This document shows, piece after piece, positions 32,537 through 41,137 of a stretch of 64,000 nucleotides of DNA. The notes beneath the pieces were generated by a model. The model made no database searches. It saw only the letters and a list, made by a program, of their open reading frames with translations, and was not told where the DNA came from. Within the stretch, counting starts at the first letter, position 1. Every line of letters begins with the position of its first letter. The DNA comes from Streptomyces griseoincarnatus (GTDB lineage: Bacteria > Actinomycetota > Actinomycetes > Streptomycetales > Streptomycetaceae): the NCBI GenBank assembly GCA_014649575.1, contig BMTH01000007.1:62001-126000 (forward strand), read 5' to 3'. A program made the translations under genes and the position numbers.

Positions 32537-33904
32537 TCAGCGGGGCCGCGCCCGCAGCATCAGCCGGCGGGGCCGCAGCGTGATGCCGATGCGGGGCCGG
32601 GGGTCGGAGTCCGGCGCCTGCTCGAAGCGGTAGGCGTGGGCGACCACGGCGGTGATGAGCGTGAGCTCCGCCATGGAGAAGTGGTCGCTGGGACACTTGC
32701 GGTTGCCCACGCTGAACGGGCTCATCGCGTACTTGGGCACGTCCTTGGACCGCTCCGGGAGCCAGCGGTCCGGGTCGAAGTCTTCGTTCCGCTCGTACGA
32801 CCGCCGGTCGCGCTGGATCGCGTACGGGCTGTAGATGAGGTCCGCGCCCTTCGGAATGCGGTAACCGCCGAGTTCCGTGTCGGCGACCGCGCGGCGGGTC
32901 AATATCCATACGGCCGGATACAGCCGCAGGGTCTCCGTGACGACATTCGCGGTGTACGTCAGCCGGCGCACGTCGTCGAATGCGACCCGACGGTCGCCGA
33001 CCACGGATTTCACCTCGTCGCGGATCTTGTCACCGAGTTCCGGGTGCTCGGTGAGAACCAGGAGGAGTGACATCACCGTGGACCCGACGGTTTCGGCACC
33101 GGGGGTCAGGATGGCGATGACCTGATCATGGATCTCCTGTTCCCCGATGGGGTCGCCATTGTCGTCCTTCGCCTCCAGCAAAGCCGTCAGCAAATCGTCC
33201 GGTTTTTGACCGCTCGCCCGTCGGTCGGCGACGATCTCGTCGACCAGGACATGCAAATCGGCCAGTGCGCGGTTGAATTCCCGATTGGCCGGAAGCGGAA
33301 CCTTGTAGAGCGGCCCGAGCGGCACCACCATGCGCTGGTACATCCCCGCGAACAGGGTGGTGAGGTCGGCGCATATGCGATCGGCGTGGGCGTCCATGTA
33401 GCCGCCGCGCATCAGGCAGCGGGCGGCGACCCGCACGGCCACGCGGAACGACTCGTAGGTGATGTCCAGCACCCCGCCCGCGTCCCGCCAGCGCTCCACG
33501 AGCGCGTAGGCCTCCTCCGCCATGATCGGGCCGTAGGCGGGGATCGCGTCGAGCCGGAACGCCGGCTGGATGGTGCGCCGCTGGCGGCGGTGCAGCGTGC
33601 CGTTGGCGGTGGCCACGCCCTCCTTGCCGAGCAGGCTCTCCAGCGACTCCCACAGGGGCCCGGCGATGATGTAGTCCGGGCTGAGCGCCACCGCTCCGGT
33701 GAGGGCGGGGGTGGTGACGGCGTAGACGGTCTTGGGACCCAGTTTCAGGCGCACCACGTCGCCGTGGTCGCGCAGCCGGGACAGGAAGGCCAGCGGGTCG
33801 CGCACCAGGCGCCAGCCGTGGCCGAGGAGCGGGACGGCGCCGCCCGCCACAGGCGGCTCGGCCGTCGTGGTGGCGTCCTCCGGGCGTACGGACTCGACGG
33901 TCAT
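32537..33904 (-). CDS. cytochrome P450 CYP170A, albaflavenone monooxygenase
   Basis: A 455-residue P450. Heme-binding loop FSVGNRKC with Cys404; I-helix PGAETVGST; ExxR in ETLRLYP. It oxidises epi-isozizaene in two steps to the antibiotic sesquiterpenoid ketone albaflavenone. A DDNGD motif at residues 247-251 matches the second, terpene-synthase-like site described for S. coelicolor CYP170A1 (farnesene formation). The ATG at 33904 overlaps the stop of the synthase gene (ATGA) and has GGAAGG upstream, so the two genes form a tight operon. No ferredoxin gene is adjacent. Confidence 0.94.
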   Translation of the reverse strand: MTVESVRPEDATTTAEPPVAGGAVPLLGHGWRLVRDPLAFLSRLRDHGDVVRLKLGPKTVYAVTTPALTGAVALSPDYIIAGPLWESLESLLGKEGVATANGTLHRRQRRTIQPAFRLDAIPAYGPIMAEEAYALVERWRDAGGVLDITYESFRVAVRVAARCLMRGGYMDAHADRICADLTTLFAGMYQRMVVPLGPLYKVPLPANREFNRALADLHVLVDEIVADRRASGQKPDDLLTALLEAKDDNGDPIGEQEIHDQVIAILTPGAETVGSTVMSLLLVLTEHPELGDKIRDEVKSVVGDRRVAFDDVRRLTYTANVVTETLRLYPAVWILTRRAVADTELGGYRIPKGADLIYSPYAIQRDRRSYERNEDFDPDRWLPERSKDVPKYAMSPFSVGNRKCPSDHFSMAELTLITAVVAHAYRFEQAPDSDPRPRIGITLRPRRLMLRARPR

Positions 33905-34986
33905 TTCTCACCTTCCGTTGCGTTGTCGACGTACGGGGGCGTGGACCGGTCGTCCCAGCTGTCGACCCGGTACCGGCCGGACTCGTGGTGGAACCAGTAG
34001 ACGGAACTGAACCAGTTCCGCATGTTGCCGACGCAGGCGCGCACGGCGGCGCTCGTCTCCTTTCCGCCCACCGTCCCGTCGTCGAGCCGGTCGGCGAACC
34101 GTAATGCCTCCTGTTCCGCGTCCAGGAATTCGCTGATGCATTCCTCGACGCGGCGCCGCACGTCGGCGATCGCCTCTTCGAGGGTCATTCCCTCGTGGGT
34201 GACGAGACTGATGCCGAGATTGTGCACCTCGTTTCCGGCGATTTCCTTGGGCAGCGAACAGAGGTCGTTGTACCAGGCGGCGAATTCCTGACTGAGCAGC
34301 GCCGGTTTCCGATAGGCCGGGTTCTTCCGCACCGCGTCCGGGAGTTCGTACCCCGCGCTCGGTTCCAGAAGGTCCGTCCAGATCCGGTGCGCGAACGTGA
34401 GGCGGCGCAGTTCGAGGTATTCCTCGACGGTCGGGACGATGCCTTCGGTGCGGTTGTGGAACTCCCGGTCGTACGCCTCGATCACGGCGTGGAAGTGGCG
34501 CGAGAACCGCGCGTTCCAGGTGTCCGGAAGGAATGCGTGGAGCCGCCGCACGCTGTCGGCGAGGCCCGCGACCACGGGGTCCGTGTGGCCCAGGTGGTCA
34601 CCGGGGCGGTCGAGGGCGCTGTGCAGCAGGTCCTTCAGCAGTCGCCAGGCCTCGGGCCGGCCGTGCACGATGTCACGATCGTGACGGTCGTCCCAGACGA
34701 AGAACCAGGCGCTGTAGTCCGCTATCGCCTGGAGGACGTCGTCGGGCGCGCCGATGTAGTAGCCCGCCATGAGGTCCGTGTAGCACAGGCCGTCGGCATA
34801 TTCCTCCACCTTCTCCGGCGTCATGAGCCGCTTTTCGAGCAGCCATGCCCGGGTCTCCCTCTGGAGCTTCGGCCAATACGGGTGGAGTTGCCGGGGAAAC
34901 GCCGCCTCGATCACCGGAAGAGACAGCGCCGGTGGAACTGCGATGGTGGTCGGTGTCGACGTGGAGCCGTGTGACAAAGCATGCAC
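33901..34986 (-). CDS. cyc1: epi-isozizaene synthase (sesquiterpene cyclase)
   Basis: A 361-residue class I terpene cyclase converting farnesyl diphosphate to epi-isozizaene. With the GTG at 34986 as start, the metal motif DDRHD falls at residues 99-103 and NDLCSLPKE near 240, as I remember for the S. coelicolor enzyme, and GAGGGG sits 7 nt upstream. An ATG at 34992 is the alternative. It is the first gene of a two-gene operon with CYP170. A palindrome about 95 bp upstream may be an operator. Confidence 0.95.
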   Translation of the reverse strand: MHALSHGSTSTPTTIAVPPALSLPVIEAAFPRQLHPYWPKLQRETRAWLLEKRLMTPEKVEEYADGLCYTDLMAGYYIGAPDDVLQAIADYSAWFFVWDDRHDRDIVHGRPEAWRLLKDLLHSALDRPGDHLGHTDPVVAGLADSVRRLHAFLPDTWNARFSRHFHAVIEAYDREFHNRTEGIVPTVEEYLELRRLTFAHRIWTDLLEPSAGYELPDAVRKNPAYRKPALLSQEFAAWYNDLCSLPKEIAGNEVHNLGISLVTHEGMTLEEAIADVRRRVEECISEFLDAEQEALRFADRLDDGTVGGKETSAAVRACVGNMRNWFSSVYWFHHESGRYRVDSWDDRSTPPYVDNATEGEK

Positions 34987-35081
34987 GAACATTCCCCTCT
35001 CAGCCGCCAGTTGAGCGCCCGCCCCCCGAGCCGGGCGTACGCCGTGCGTATCCCCGTACCTCCATTCAGCACCACAACTGA

Positions 35082-35096
35082 CCGTTCTGGGAACGG
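35082..35096 (-). promoter_or_regulatory. palindrome upstream of the albaflavenone operon
   Basis: CCGTTC-TGG-GAACGG is a perfect 6-3-6 inverted repeat 96 bp before the terpene synthase start, in otherwise unstructured DNA. It is a possible regulator site; the regulator is unknown. Confidence 0.35.
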
Positions 35097-35134
35097 ATTT
35101 GCTTCTTTCACTCCTTTTGGATGCGCACAGACGA

Positions 35135-35171
35135 ACGGCGCCCGTCCGGGATGTGCCGGATCGGGCGCCGT
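35135..35171 (-). terminator. terminator after def
   Basis: ACGGCGCCCG (35135-35144) pairs perfectly with CGGGCGCCGT (35162-35171), with an inner TCCGG/CCGGA extension, downstream of the deformylase stop at 35203. Confidence 0.7.
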
Positions 35172-35202
35172 GCGCGTGATGTGAAGGGAGCCGTGAGGGC
35201 GG

Positions 35203-35853
35203 TCAGTCGTTGGCGACCACGGGGTAGCGCGGCTCGTTCTCGGCCATCTGCTTGAGCGCGGCCTTACGCTCGCGCTTCGACAGACGGTCGATGTACAGGT
35301 AGCCGTACAGGTGGTCCGTCTCGTGCTGGAGGCAGCGCGCGAAGTAGCCCGTTCCGCGTACCCGGATCGGGTTGCCCTTCTCGTCCTGACCGGTCACCTC
35401 GGCGTAGTCGGGCCGGGGCAGCGGCGCGTACGCGGTGGGCACCGACAGGCAGCCCTCGCTGCTGTCGTCCAGCCGGCGCTTCTCGGCGGGCAGTTCGACC
35501 AGCTTGGGGTTGCAGACCACACCGACGTGGCGCAGGCCTTCGTCGTCGGGGCAGTCGTAGACGAAGACCTTCAGGTCGACACCGATCTGGTTGGCGGCCA
35601 GACCCACGCCCTCGGCGGTGCGCTGGCTGGCGAACATGTCGGCGACGAGCTGCTGGAACTCCTCGCCGAAGTCCGTGACGTCCTTGCACTCCTTGTGCAG
35701 CACCGGGTTGCCGACCACGGTGATCGGGCGCGAGGTGCCGCGCTCCCGCCACTTGGCCTCGCGCTTCTCGCAGTCCTCCGTGTCGATGACGTAGCCCTCG
35801 TCGTCGACGGGGAGCACGCCCGCGTGCTGCTGATCGGTGTCCTGCTGAGCCAT
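35203..35853 (-). CDS. def: peptide deformylase
   Basis: A 216-residue metalloenzyme that removes the formyl group from new polypeptides. All three motifs are intact: GVGLAANQIG (motif 1), EGCLSVP with the metal Cys (motif 2) and QHETDHL with the HExxH metal histidines (motif 3). An N-terminal extension of about 45 residues precedes the catalytic core, longer than in E. coli Def. The ATG at 35853 is the first start with a plausible SD (AGGAAGG, somewhat distant). Streptomyces carry several def copies; this may not be the main one. Confidence 0.92.
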   Translation of the reverse strand: MAQQDTDQQHAGVLPVDDEGYVIDTEDCEKREAKWRERGTSRPITVVGNPVLHKECKDVTDFGEEFQQLVADMFASQRTAEGVGLAANQIGVDLKVFVYDCPDDEGLRHVGVVCNPKLVELPAEKRRLDDSSEGCLSVPTAYAPLPRPDYAEVTGQDEKGNPIRVRGTGYFARCLQHETDHLYGYLYIDRLSKRERKAALKQMAENEPRYPVVAND

Positions 35854-35919
35854 GACCGACGTGTGCCTTCCTGAGATGACCGAGAATGCTGTGACAAGGG
35901 TAAGTGCAGCGCCCCTCGA

Positions 35920-35940
35920 AGGGGCGCGGGGAACTGCGCG
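35920..35940. repeat. short Streptomyces-type repeat, copy 1
   Basis: GGGGCGCGGGGAACTGCGCG (35921-35940, preceded by A) is identical to a copy at 50973-50992. A GCGCCCCT/AGGGGCGC hairpin immediately precedes it. This motif recurs in intergenic DNA of many Streptomyces (from memory). Confidence 0.6.
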
Positions 35941-35975
35941 CTCAGCCCCCACGGCCCCCGCACCCGGCGACGGTG

Positions 35976-36956
35976 CTAGCAAACCTCTTCGAGATCCCGC
36001 CAATCCCTGGAATCAGGACTGTCAGCGACCCACCCGTCCAACAACCCCCGCACCAAAGCCGCAGGCGCGGCAATCCCGCACTCCCTCTCCGGCACCCACA
36101 ACTGCCCGTCCGTCCGATGCCCCAACGGCCCGGGGTGCCCCGGCTCACTGTGATCGTGAGGATCGAGATGCTCCCCGTCCCCCTCGTCGGACGGCATCCG
36201 TGACTCCGAGCACATCCGGCACAGGAGCCGCACCGACGACGACCAGTCCTCGGCCGCGAACCCGGCGTCGGAGGCGAGCTGTTCCAGCGCGTCCCGGTCG
36301 GCCTCGGACGCGGCCTCCAGCAGCACCACCCAGGTCGGCACCGGCGAGGGCGCCCACAACTCGATCTCGTCGAACACCGGGTAGGTGTGCCCGGCTGCGG
36401 TGCTCCGCTCGCCGTGCGGCACCCCGTCGTGCAGGACGACCTCGCCCCAGCGGCGTCCGGAGGACGGCAGCGGGATGGACAGCACCTCGATGCGGGCGGG
36501 GTCGAGCCGCCGCCCCCACACCACTTCGGCCTCCCCCTCCGGTGACAGCCGTACGGCCGCGCTGCCCAGGTCCATGCCGAGAGGCTCGCCCGAGTCGGTC
36601 GCTGGTCCCGGCACCTTGAGCCCGTACGCCTGCCAGGCACGGCGGGCCAGCGGCCAGTCCTGGAGGGCGGTGGCGGCGATGCCCACGTTCCACCAGTCGG
36701 GCGCCCCGGTGTCGCGGTCGAGCAGGGCGACGGCACGCAGCCCGGCCGCGCGCGCCTGCTCCCAGTCGTGCCGGAACTTGTGCAGCAGCGCGAGGTTGAA
36801 CCAGGACTCCGACAGCCAGGGCTCCAGATCGGCGGCCCGCGTCAGCAGCGCGCCCGCGTCCTCGTACCGGCCGTCGCCGATGAGCGTGAACGCGCGGTCC
36901 GTGGCCTGCCGCCAGGAGGCGGAGGGCCGGTGACGTCCCTTGCCGAAGATCCTCAC
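35976..36956 (-). CDS. tetratricopeptide-repeat protein of unknown function
   Basis: A 326-residue protein. Residues about 10-100 form two or three TPR-like helical hairpins (DRAFTLIGDGRYEDAGALL; ESWFNLALLHKFRHDWEQAR; WWNVGIAATALQDWPLAR). The rest is a globular domain with several CxxC/acidic features (LLCRMCSES, SDEGDGEHLDPHDHSE) and no recognised catalytic site. I chose the GTG at 36956 (VRIFGKGRHRP) because similarity-like sequence starts there and GGCGGGA precedes it; an ATG at 37067 would add 37 residues of low-quality sequence. Probably a protein-interaction scaffold. Confidence 0.75.
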   Translation of the reverse strand: MRIFGKGRHRPSASWRQATDRAFTLIGDGRYEDAGALLTRAADLEPWLSESWFNLALLHKFRHDWEQARAAGLRAVALLDRDTGAPDWWNVGIAATALQDWPLARRAWQAYGLKVPGPATDSGEPLGMDLGSAAVRLSPEGEAEVVWGRRLDPARIEVLSIPLPSSGRRWGEVVLHDGVPHGERSTAAGHTYPVFDEIELWAPSPVPTWVVLLEAASEADRDALEQLASDAGFAAEDWSSSVRLLCRMCSESRMPSDEGDGEHLDPHDHSEPGHPGPLGHRTDGQLWVPERECGIAAPAALVRGLLDGWVADSPDSRDWRDLEEVC

Positions 36957-37112
36957 GATTCCCGCCTGCCAGTTCCGTTCGGTGGGCCGGCCGCAGCGGT
37001 CGGCACCCCCGGCCACCCTCTCCTTCGCATCCAACCACGTACGGCCGCGAGGGCGCTCATTACCCATGGGTTACCCAGCTCTGCCGGGAACCAGACCGCC
37101 CGGTCCGCCCTC

Positions 37113-38375
37113 TCACCACGACCGGTCCATCTGCTCACGCGTCCCCTCCGTGTCCCGGGACAGAACCCTGGCCAGGGCCTCGACGACCTCCGGCGCGTAC
37201 TCCCCGGCGGCCTTGAGCCGCAGTTCCTCCAGCGCGGTCAGCGGCCCCCCGGGCCCTCCTTCCCTGCACTTCTCGTCGTACGCGTTCACCACCCGGACGA
37301 TACGGGCGGCGAGCGGCTGCTCGGCGTGCGGGTCGGCCTGACGTTCGACGATCCCGGCGACCCGGGGGTCCACCCCGGTCTGCCGCACCACCGCGCCGCC
37401 CAGGAGCGCGATGCGCCGCTGCTCGGCGGGCGGCAGTCCGGCGGTGGCGCCCTCGGGCACCGGGTCCACGAGGCTGAGCTGCCCGATGTCGTGCATCAGT
37501 GCCGCGTACTCCAGCACGGTCAGCTCCGGCTCGGTCAGCCCGAGGTCCCGGCCCACCGCCTGGCTGAGCGCGGCGACCCGGCGCGAGTGCCCGTGCGGGG
37601 TGCACCCGGCGATCTCGGTGGCGCGCGCGAGGGACGCGATGGTCTGCCGGTAGGTGGCGCGCACCGCCGTGTACCTCCGGTGGGACAGCTGCGCGAGCAG
37701 CAGCGGCACGGAGAACACGGGCAGCGCCCACAGCCCCACGACCGCCGCGCCCAGCGCCATCACCGCGCCGGTCGCGACGACGGCGGCCCCGATGCCGGGC
37801 ACGGACCGCAGTTCGTCACGCAGCAGCGGCGGGAAGGGCCAGCCGGTGCGGGAGTGGGCCAGCGCGGCGGCGAGCACCGCGTCGCACAGCGCGGTCAGGG
37901 TCAGCAGGACGAGCAGCAGCAGCGCGTGCCCCGGCCCGCTGAAGTCGTCGAACGCGCCCCGGGCGTGCAGCGGGTGGAAGCACACGGCGACGAAGCCGAC
38001 GGTCAGCACCCTGCGGGTCACCGGGTCCAGGGCGGGCCCGTCGCCGCGTCCGACGTGCGGGACGCTGCCGAGCAGCGACGCGGCGAGCACCACGGTGACG
38101 ACCTGGGCGGCGCCGTGCCCGGCGGGCCGCCCCGCGACCTCGCCGAGCAGCGCGTACGCCAGCGATCCTGCCGTGGCCACCGGCGCGGGCTCCCGGATCC
38201 CCCGGCCGCCCCGCCGGGTGAGCTCGCCGACCGCGACGAGCGTGCCGAAGGCGAGGGCGACGGAGCGGTCCTCGACGCCGTGGTAGAGCGTCGTGCCCAG
38301 CGACCCGGCCGCGAGGACCGCGGCGCACAGATGCACGACGGTGTGCAGCGGGACGGTGTGCGCGCGGGGCCTCAC
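37113..38375 (-). CDS. membrane protein with degenerate HD domain
   Basis: A 420-residue protein: about seven hydrophobic helices in the first 230 residues, then an HD-type hydrolase domain. It retains HSRRVAALSQAVGRDLGL and the HDIGQ metal pair, but the HHE...DGxGYP box that defines HD-GYP c-di-GMP phosphodiesterases is missing, so it may be inactive or have another substrate. The GTG at 38375 overlaps the stop of the upstream intact HD-GYP gene (GTGA), making them one translational unit. Confidence 0.8.
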   Translation of the reverse strand: MRPRAHTVPLHTVVHLCAAVLAAGSLGTTLYHGVEDRSVALAFGTLVAVGELTRRGGRGIREPAPVATAGSLAYALLGEVAGRPAGHGAAQVVTVVLAASLLGSVPHVGRGDGPALDPVTRRVLTVGFVAVCFHPLHARGAFDDFSGPGHALLLLVLLTLTALCDAVLAAALAHSRTGWPFPPLLRDELRSVPGIGAAVVATGAVMALGAAVVGLWALPVFSVPLLLAQLSHRRYTAVRATYRQTIASLARATEIAGCTPHGHSRRVAALSQAVGRDLGLTEPELTVLEYAALMHDIGQLSLVDPVPEGATAGLPPAEQRRIALLGGAVVRQTGVDPRVAGIVERQADPHAEQPLAARIVRVVNAYDEKCREGGPGGPLTALEELRLKAAGEYAPEVVEALARVLSRDTEGTREQMDRSW

Positions 38376-39751
38376 CGGCGCGCCCCGGGACGGCCGGTGA
38401 CGTGTCCGGCAGGACCGGGCACGGCCGTCCGCCGCGGCTCGTCGGCGGTCACCGCGGGGTGCCAGCCGGTACGGCCGATCGCGGTGACGAGCGCCTTCAC
38501 CATCCGCGGGTCGAAGTGCGTGCCCGCGCACCGCTCCAGCTCCTCCAGCGCCACCGGCACCGGGCGCGCCCTGCTGTAGCTGCGGGTGGAGGTCATCGCG
38601 TCGAAGGCGTCGGCGACCGCGACCACCCGCGCGGACTCCGGGATCTGACCTCCCGCCAGCCCGTAGGGGTAGCCGGTGCCGTCGAGGCGCTCGTGGTGGT
38701 GCAGCACGGCGGCGCGGGCCTCGCCGAGGAAGGAGATGCCACGCACCATTTCGTGCCCGTACTCGGGGTGCAGTTCGATGACCCGCCGCTCCTCGGGGGT
38801 GAGCGGGCCGTTCTTGGTGAGCAGCCGGGTGGGCACGCCCAGCTTGCCGACGTCGTGCAGGATGCCCGCGAAGCGCAGCGTCTCGACCCGCTCGTCGTCC
38901 ATGCCGAGTTCGCGCGCGATCAGCATGGAGGCGCGGCCGACGCGCTCGCTGTGGCCGCGCGTGTAGCCGTCCTTGATGTCGACGGCCTGCACCAGCGCGC
39001 GGATCGTGGCCTGGTGGGCGGCGCGCTCCCGGTGGTACTGGGCGAACGCCCACCACGAGACGCCCATCGGCAGCAGCACCAGCAGTGCCGCGACCGGCCC
39101 GTAGGGGCTGCGCCACAGCAGGGCCATCATCAGTCCGGCCAGGCCGTGCACGGTGAGCGGCGCCAGGGAGCCGAGGAACAGCCGCCACCAGGCTGCCACC
39201 GGACGGCCGCGCCGCAGACCACCGGGGGCGGGCACCAGGACGCCGCCGTCGAGCAGGGTGAGGACGAGGCAGAACGCCAGCACGGCGGCGCCCGCCGTGG
39301 CGAGGGCGCCCGGCATGTCGCAGTGCGCCACCGCGTCGCGGCCGCCGGTCTTCAGATGGACCAGGCCGGCGGCCCACACGGCGACGACGAGCCGGCCCGT
39401 GCGCCACAGCCGGCGTGCGAGACGCGGGCCGTGCTCGACGGGGAGCAGCAGTGCCCCGGGCAGCGCGACGAGGGCGGCGGCGGTGGGCGGCAGCAGGAAG
39501 GCCCCGGCGAGCAGCACGGGGTGGAAGGTCCCGCCGGGGTGTGGTCCCGCGACGAGTCGGGACCGGGCGAGACGCTCGCAGCCCGCGTACAGGGCGGCGA
39601 GCAGGACGACCGGCCACCAGGGGACGCGCGGGTCGGGCAGGGACGACAGCACCCCGGGCCGGGGGACGCCCGTCAGAGGGAGCAGACAGCACAGTCCCAG
39701 CAGGGTGACGCCGACGAGATAGACCCGGGCCCGCGCCGGTAACGCCTCCAT
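38372..39751 (-). CDS. membrane-bound HD-GYP domain protein (c-di-GMP phosphodiesterase)
   Basis: A 459-residue protein with an N-terminal membrane region of about eight helices (residues about 8-235) and a cytosolic HD-GYP domain (about 245-430). The catalytic residues are complete: HD at 299-300 in ILHDVGKLGVP, and HHERLDGTGYP with DGTGYP at 357-362. It should hydrolyse cyclic di-GMP, a developmental signal in Streptomyces. The ATG at 39751 has GGGGGAGGGG upstream. The downstream overlapping gene is a degenerate paralogue. Confidence 0.9.
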   Translation of the reverse strand: MEALPARARVYLVGVTLLGLCCLLPLTGVPRPGVLSSLPDPRVPWWPVVLLAALYAGCERLARSRLVAGPHPGGTFHPVLLAGAFLLPPTAAALVALPGALLLPVEHGPRLARRLWRTGRLVVAVWAAGLVHLKTGGRDAVAHCDMPGALATAGAAVLAFCLVLTLLDGGVLVPAPGGLRRGRPVAAWWRLFLGSLAPLTVHGLAGLMMALLWRSPYGPVAALLVLLPMGVSWWAFAQYHRERAAHQATIRALVQAVDIKDGYTRGHSERVGRASMLIARELGMDDERVETLRFAGILHDVGKLGVPTRLLTKNGPLTPEERRVIELHPEYGHEMVRGISFLGEARAAVLHHHERLDGTGYPYGLAGGQIPESARVVAVADAFDAMTSTRSYSRARPVPVALEELERCAGTHFDPRMVKALVTAIGRTGWHPAVTADEPRRTAVPGPAGHVTGRPGARR

Positions 39752-39892
39752 GAGCCCCTCCCCCGACCGTGCCGCGCGCGCCTTCCGTCGCCCGCCGGCT
39801 TCTGGAGCCTAGGACGGGGGAGGGCGCCGCCGCGGGCGGACCGCCCGCGGATTAGCACAATCGGGTGACGCGGCCCAGAGGGTGGGGAGGTG

Positions 39893-40195
39893 TCAGGACT
39901 CCTGCGGAGCGGTCGTCACGTCCTGCTCGGGCACGTTCTGGCCGGAGCGGATCAGGTCGATCCGGCCCATGACCTTCGAGCGGAGGTCGCCGGGCACGTC
40001 GTCCTGCCCGCAACACCGCTTCACGAGCTTCTTGACCGCTTGCTCCAGGCCGTACTTCTCCAGGCAGGGCGAGCACTCCTCGAAGTGGTGCTCGAACTTC
40101 CGGCAGTCGGCATCCGGCATCTCACGGTCGAGGAACTCGTAGAGATGATCGAGGATTTCGCTGCAATCCGTCTCGTGCGGCTCTCCGCAGCTCAT
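39893..40195 (-). CDS. rsrA: zinc-binding redox-sensing anti-sigma factor RsrA
   Basis: A 100-residue ZAS-family anti-sigma factor. Zinc and redox residues C11, H37, C41 and C44 fall at the positions known for S. coelicolor RsrA; C3, C31, C61 and C62 are also present. Reduced RsrA binds SigR; thiol oxidation forms a C11-C44 type disulfide, expels zinc and frees SigR. The ATG at 40195 overlaps the sigR stop (ATGA), coupling sigma and anti-sigma synthesis. Confidence 0.95.
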   Translation of the reverse strand: MSCGEPHETDCSEILDHLYEFLDREMPDADCRKFEHHFEECSPCLEKYGLEQAVKKLVKRCCGQDDVPGDLRSKVMGRIDLIRSGQNVPEQDVTTAPQES

Positions 40196-40878
40196 GACCC
40201 CGAGCCTTTCGCTTCGTTCGACTCTCCGGCACCGGCCGGGACCAGTCCGCGCTCGCGCGCGTAGTCCTCGAGCATGCCGCGCAGCTGGCGACGTCCCCGG
40301 TGAAGGCGGGACATCACCGTTCCGATGGGTGTCCCCATGATGTCGGCGATCTCCTTGTAGGCAAAGCCCTCGACATCGGCGAGATAGACCGCGATGCGGA
40401 ACTCCTCCGGGATCGCCTGCAGGGCTTCCTTCACGTCCGAGTCCGGCAGGTGGTCCAGCGCCTGCGACTCGGCGGAGCGCAGACCCGTGGACATGTGTGA
40501 CTCGGCGCGCGCGAGCTGCCAGTCCTCGATCTCCTCGGCCGCGGAGCGCTGGGGTTCGCGCTGCTTCTTGCGGTACGAGTTGATGAAGGTGTTGGTGAGG
40601 ATCCGGTACAGCCACGCCTTGAGGTTGGTGCCCTCGCGGAACTGGTGGAAGGACCCGTACGCCTTGGCGTAGGTCTCCTGCACCAGGTCCTCGGCGTCGG
40701 CCGGGTTGCGCGTCATGCGCAGCGCGGCCGAGTACATCTGGTCGAGGAACTCGAGCGCGTCTCGTTCGAAGCGCGCGCTGCGCTCCGCTGTCGACTCCGC
40801 GCGCGTGTCGCCCTGGCCCTCGGGCTGCTCCGCCTGGCCGTGTTCGGTCCCTGCGTCGGTACCGGGAACCGGACCCAC
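40192..40878 (-). CDS. sigR: thiol-stress ECF sigma factor SigR
   Basis: A 228-residue ECF sigma factor from the GTG at 40878 (VGPVPGTDAG). Region 2 (PADAEDLVQETYAKAYGSFHQF, NLKAWLYRILTNTFIN) and region 4 (GFAYKEIADIMGTPIGTVMSRLHRGR) are complete. It directs thioredoxin, mycothiol and proteolysis genes during disulfide stress. An in-frame ATG at 41043 gives a form exactly 55 residues longer, the size of the unstable SigR' isoform known in S. coelicolor, preceded by GGAGAGGAAG and a sigma-R promoter at 41103-41128. Confidence 0.95.
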   Translation of the reverse strand: MGPVPGTDAGTEHGQAEQPEGQGDTRAESTAERSARFERDALEFLDQMYSAALRMTRNPADAEDLVQETYAKAYGSFHQFREGTNLKAWLYRILTNTFINSYRKKQREPQRSAAEEIEDWQLARAESHMSTGLRSAESQALDHLPDSDVKEALQAIPEEFRIAVYLADVEGFAYKEIADIMGTPIGTVMSRLHRGRRQLRGMLEDYARERGLVPAGAGESNEAKGSGS

Positions 40879-41102
40879 CTCCTCAAGTGTCGTCGTGAGA
40901 CCGAGACCGGCCTCACCCGAATCGGAGGATAGACGACGATCCGGTCCGCCCGCCGCCCGAATCGGGGCGGTCTTGGCCGCGTGCAGCACCGTCCAGTCGA
41001 GGTCGGCGCGGGCACTGCGGCTCGGGCAGAACGTGGAACCCATGCGGTGGACTTCCTCTCCTACGGCGGCGGTGCCGTTCGACCGGCACGTACGCACCCC
41101 AC

Positions 41103-41128
41103 AACAGCGGGGGCGGTCCGCGCATTCC
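41103..41128 (-). promoter_or_regulatory. sigma-R-dependent promoter of sigR (sigRp2-like)
   Basis: On the minus strand GGAAT (41128-41124), exactly 18 bp, then GTT (41105-41103): a perfect match to GGAAT-N18-GTT. It lies 60 bp upstream of the ATG for the long SigR' form, so induced SigR makes the unstable isoform. Confidence 0.88.
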
Positions 41129-41137
41129 CGGCGCCCG

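Noticed and set aside
32537..34986. Larger terpene gene cluster around the cyclase and P450
   Set aside because: Flanking genes (nrdS and def) are housekeeping and separately transcribed; the cluster is just two genes.
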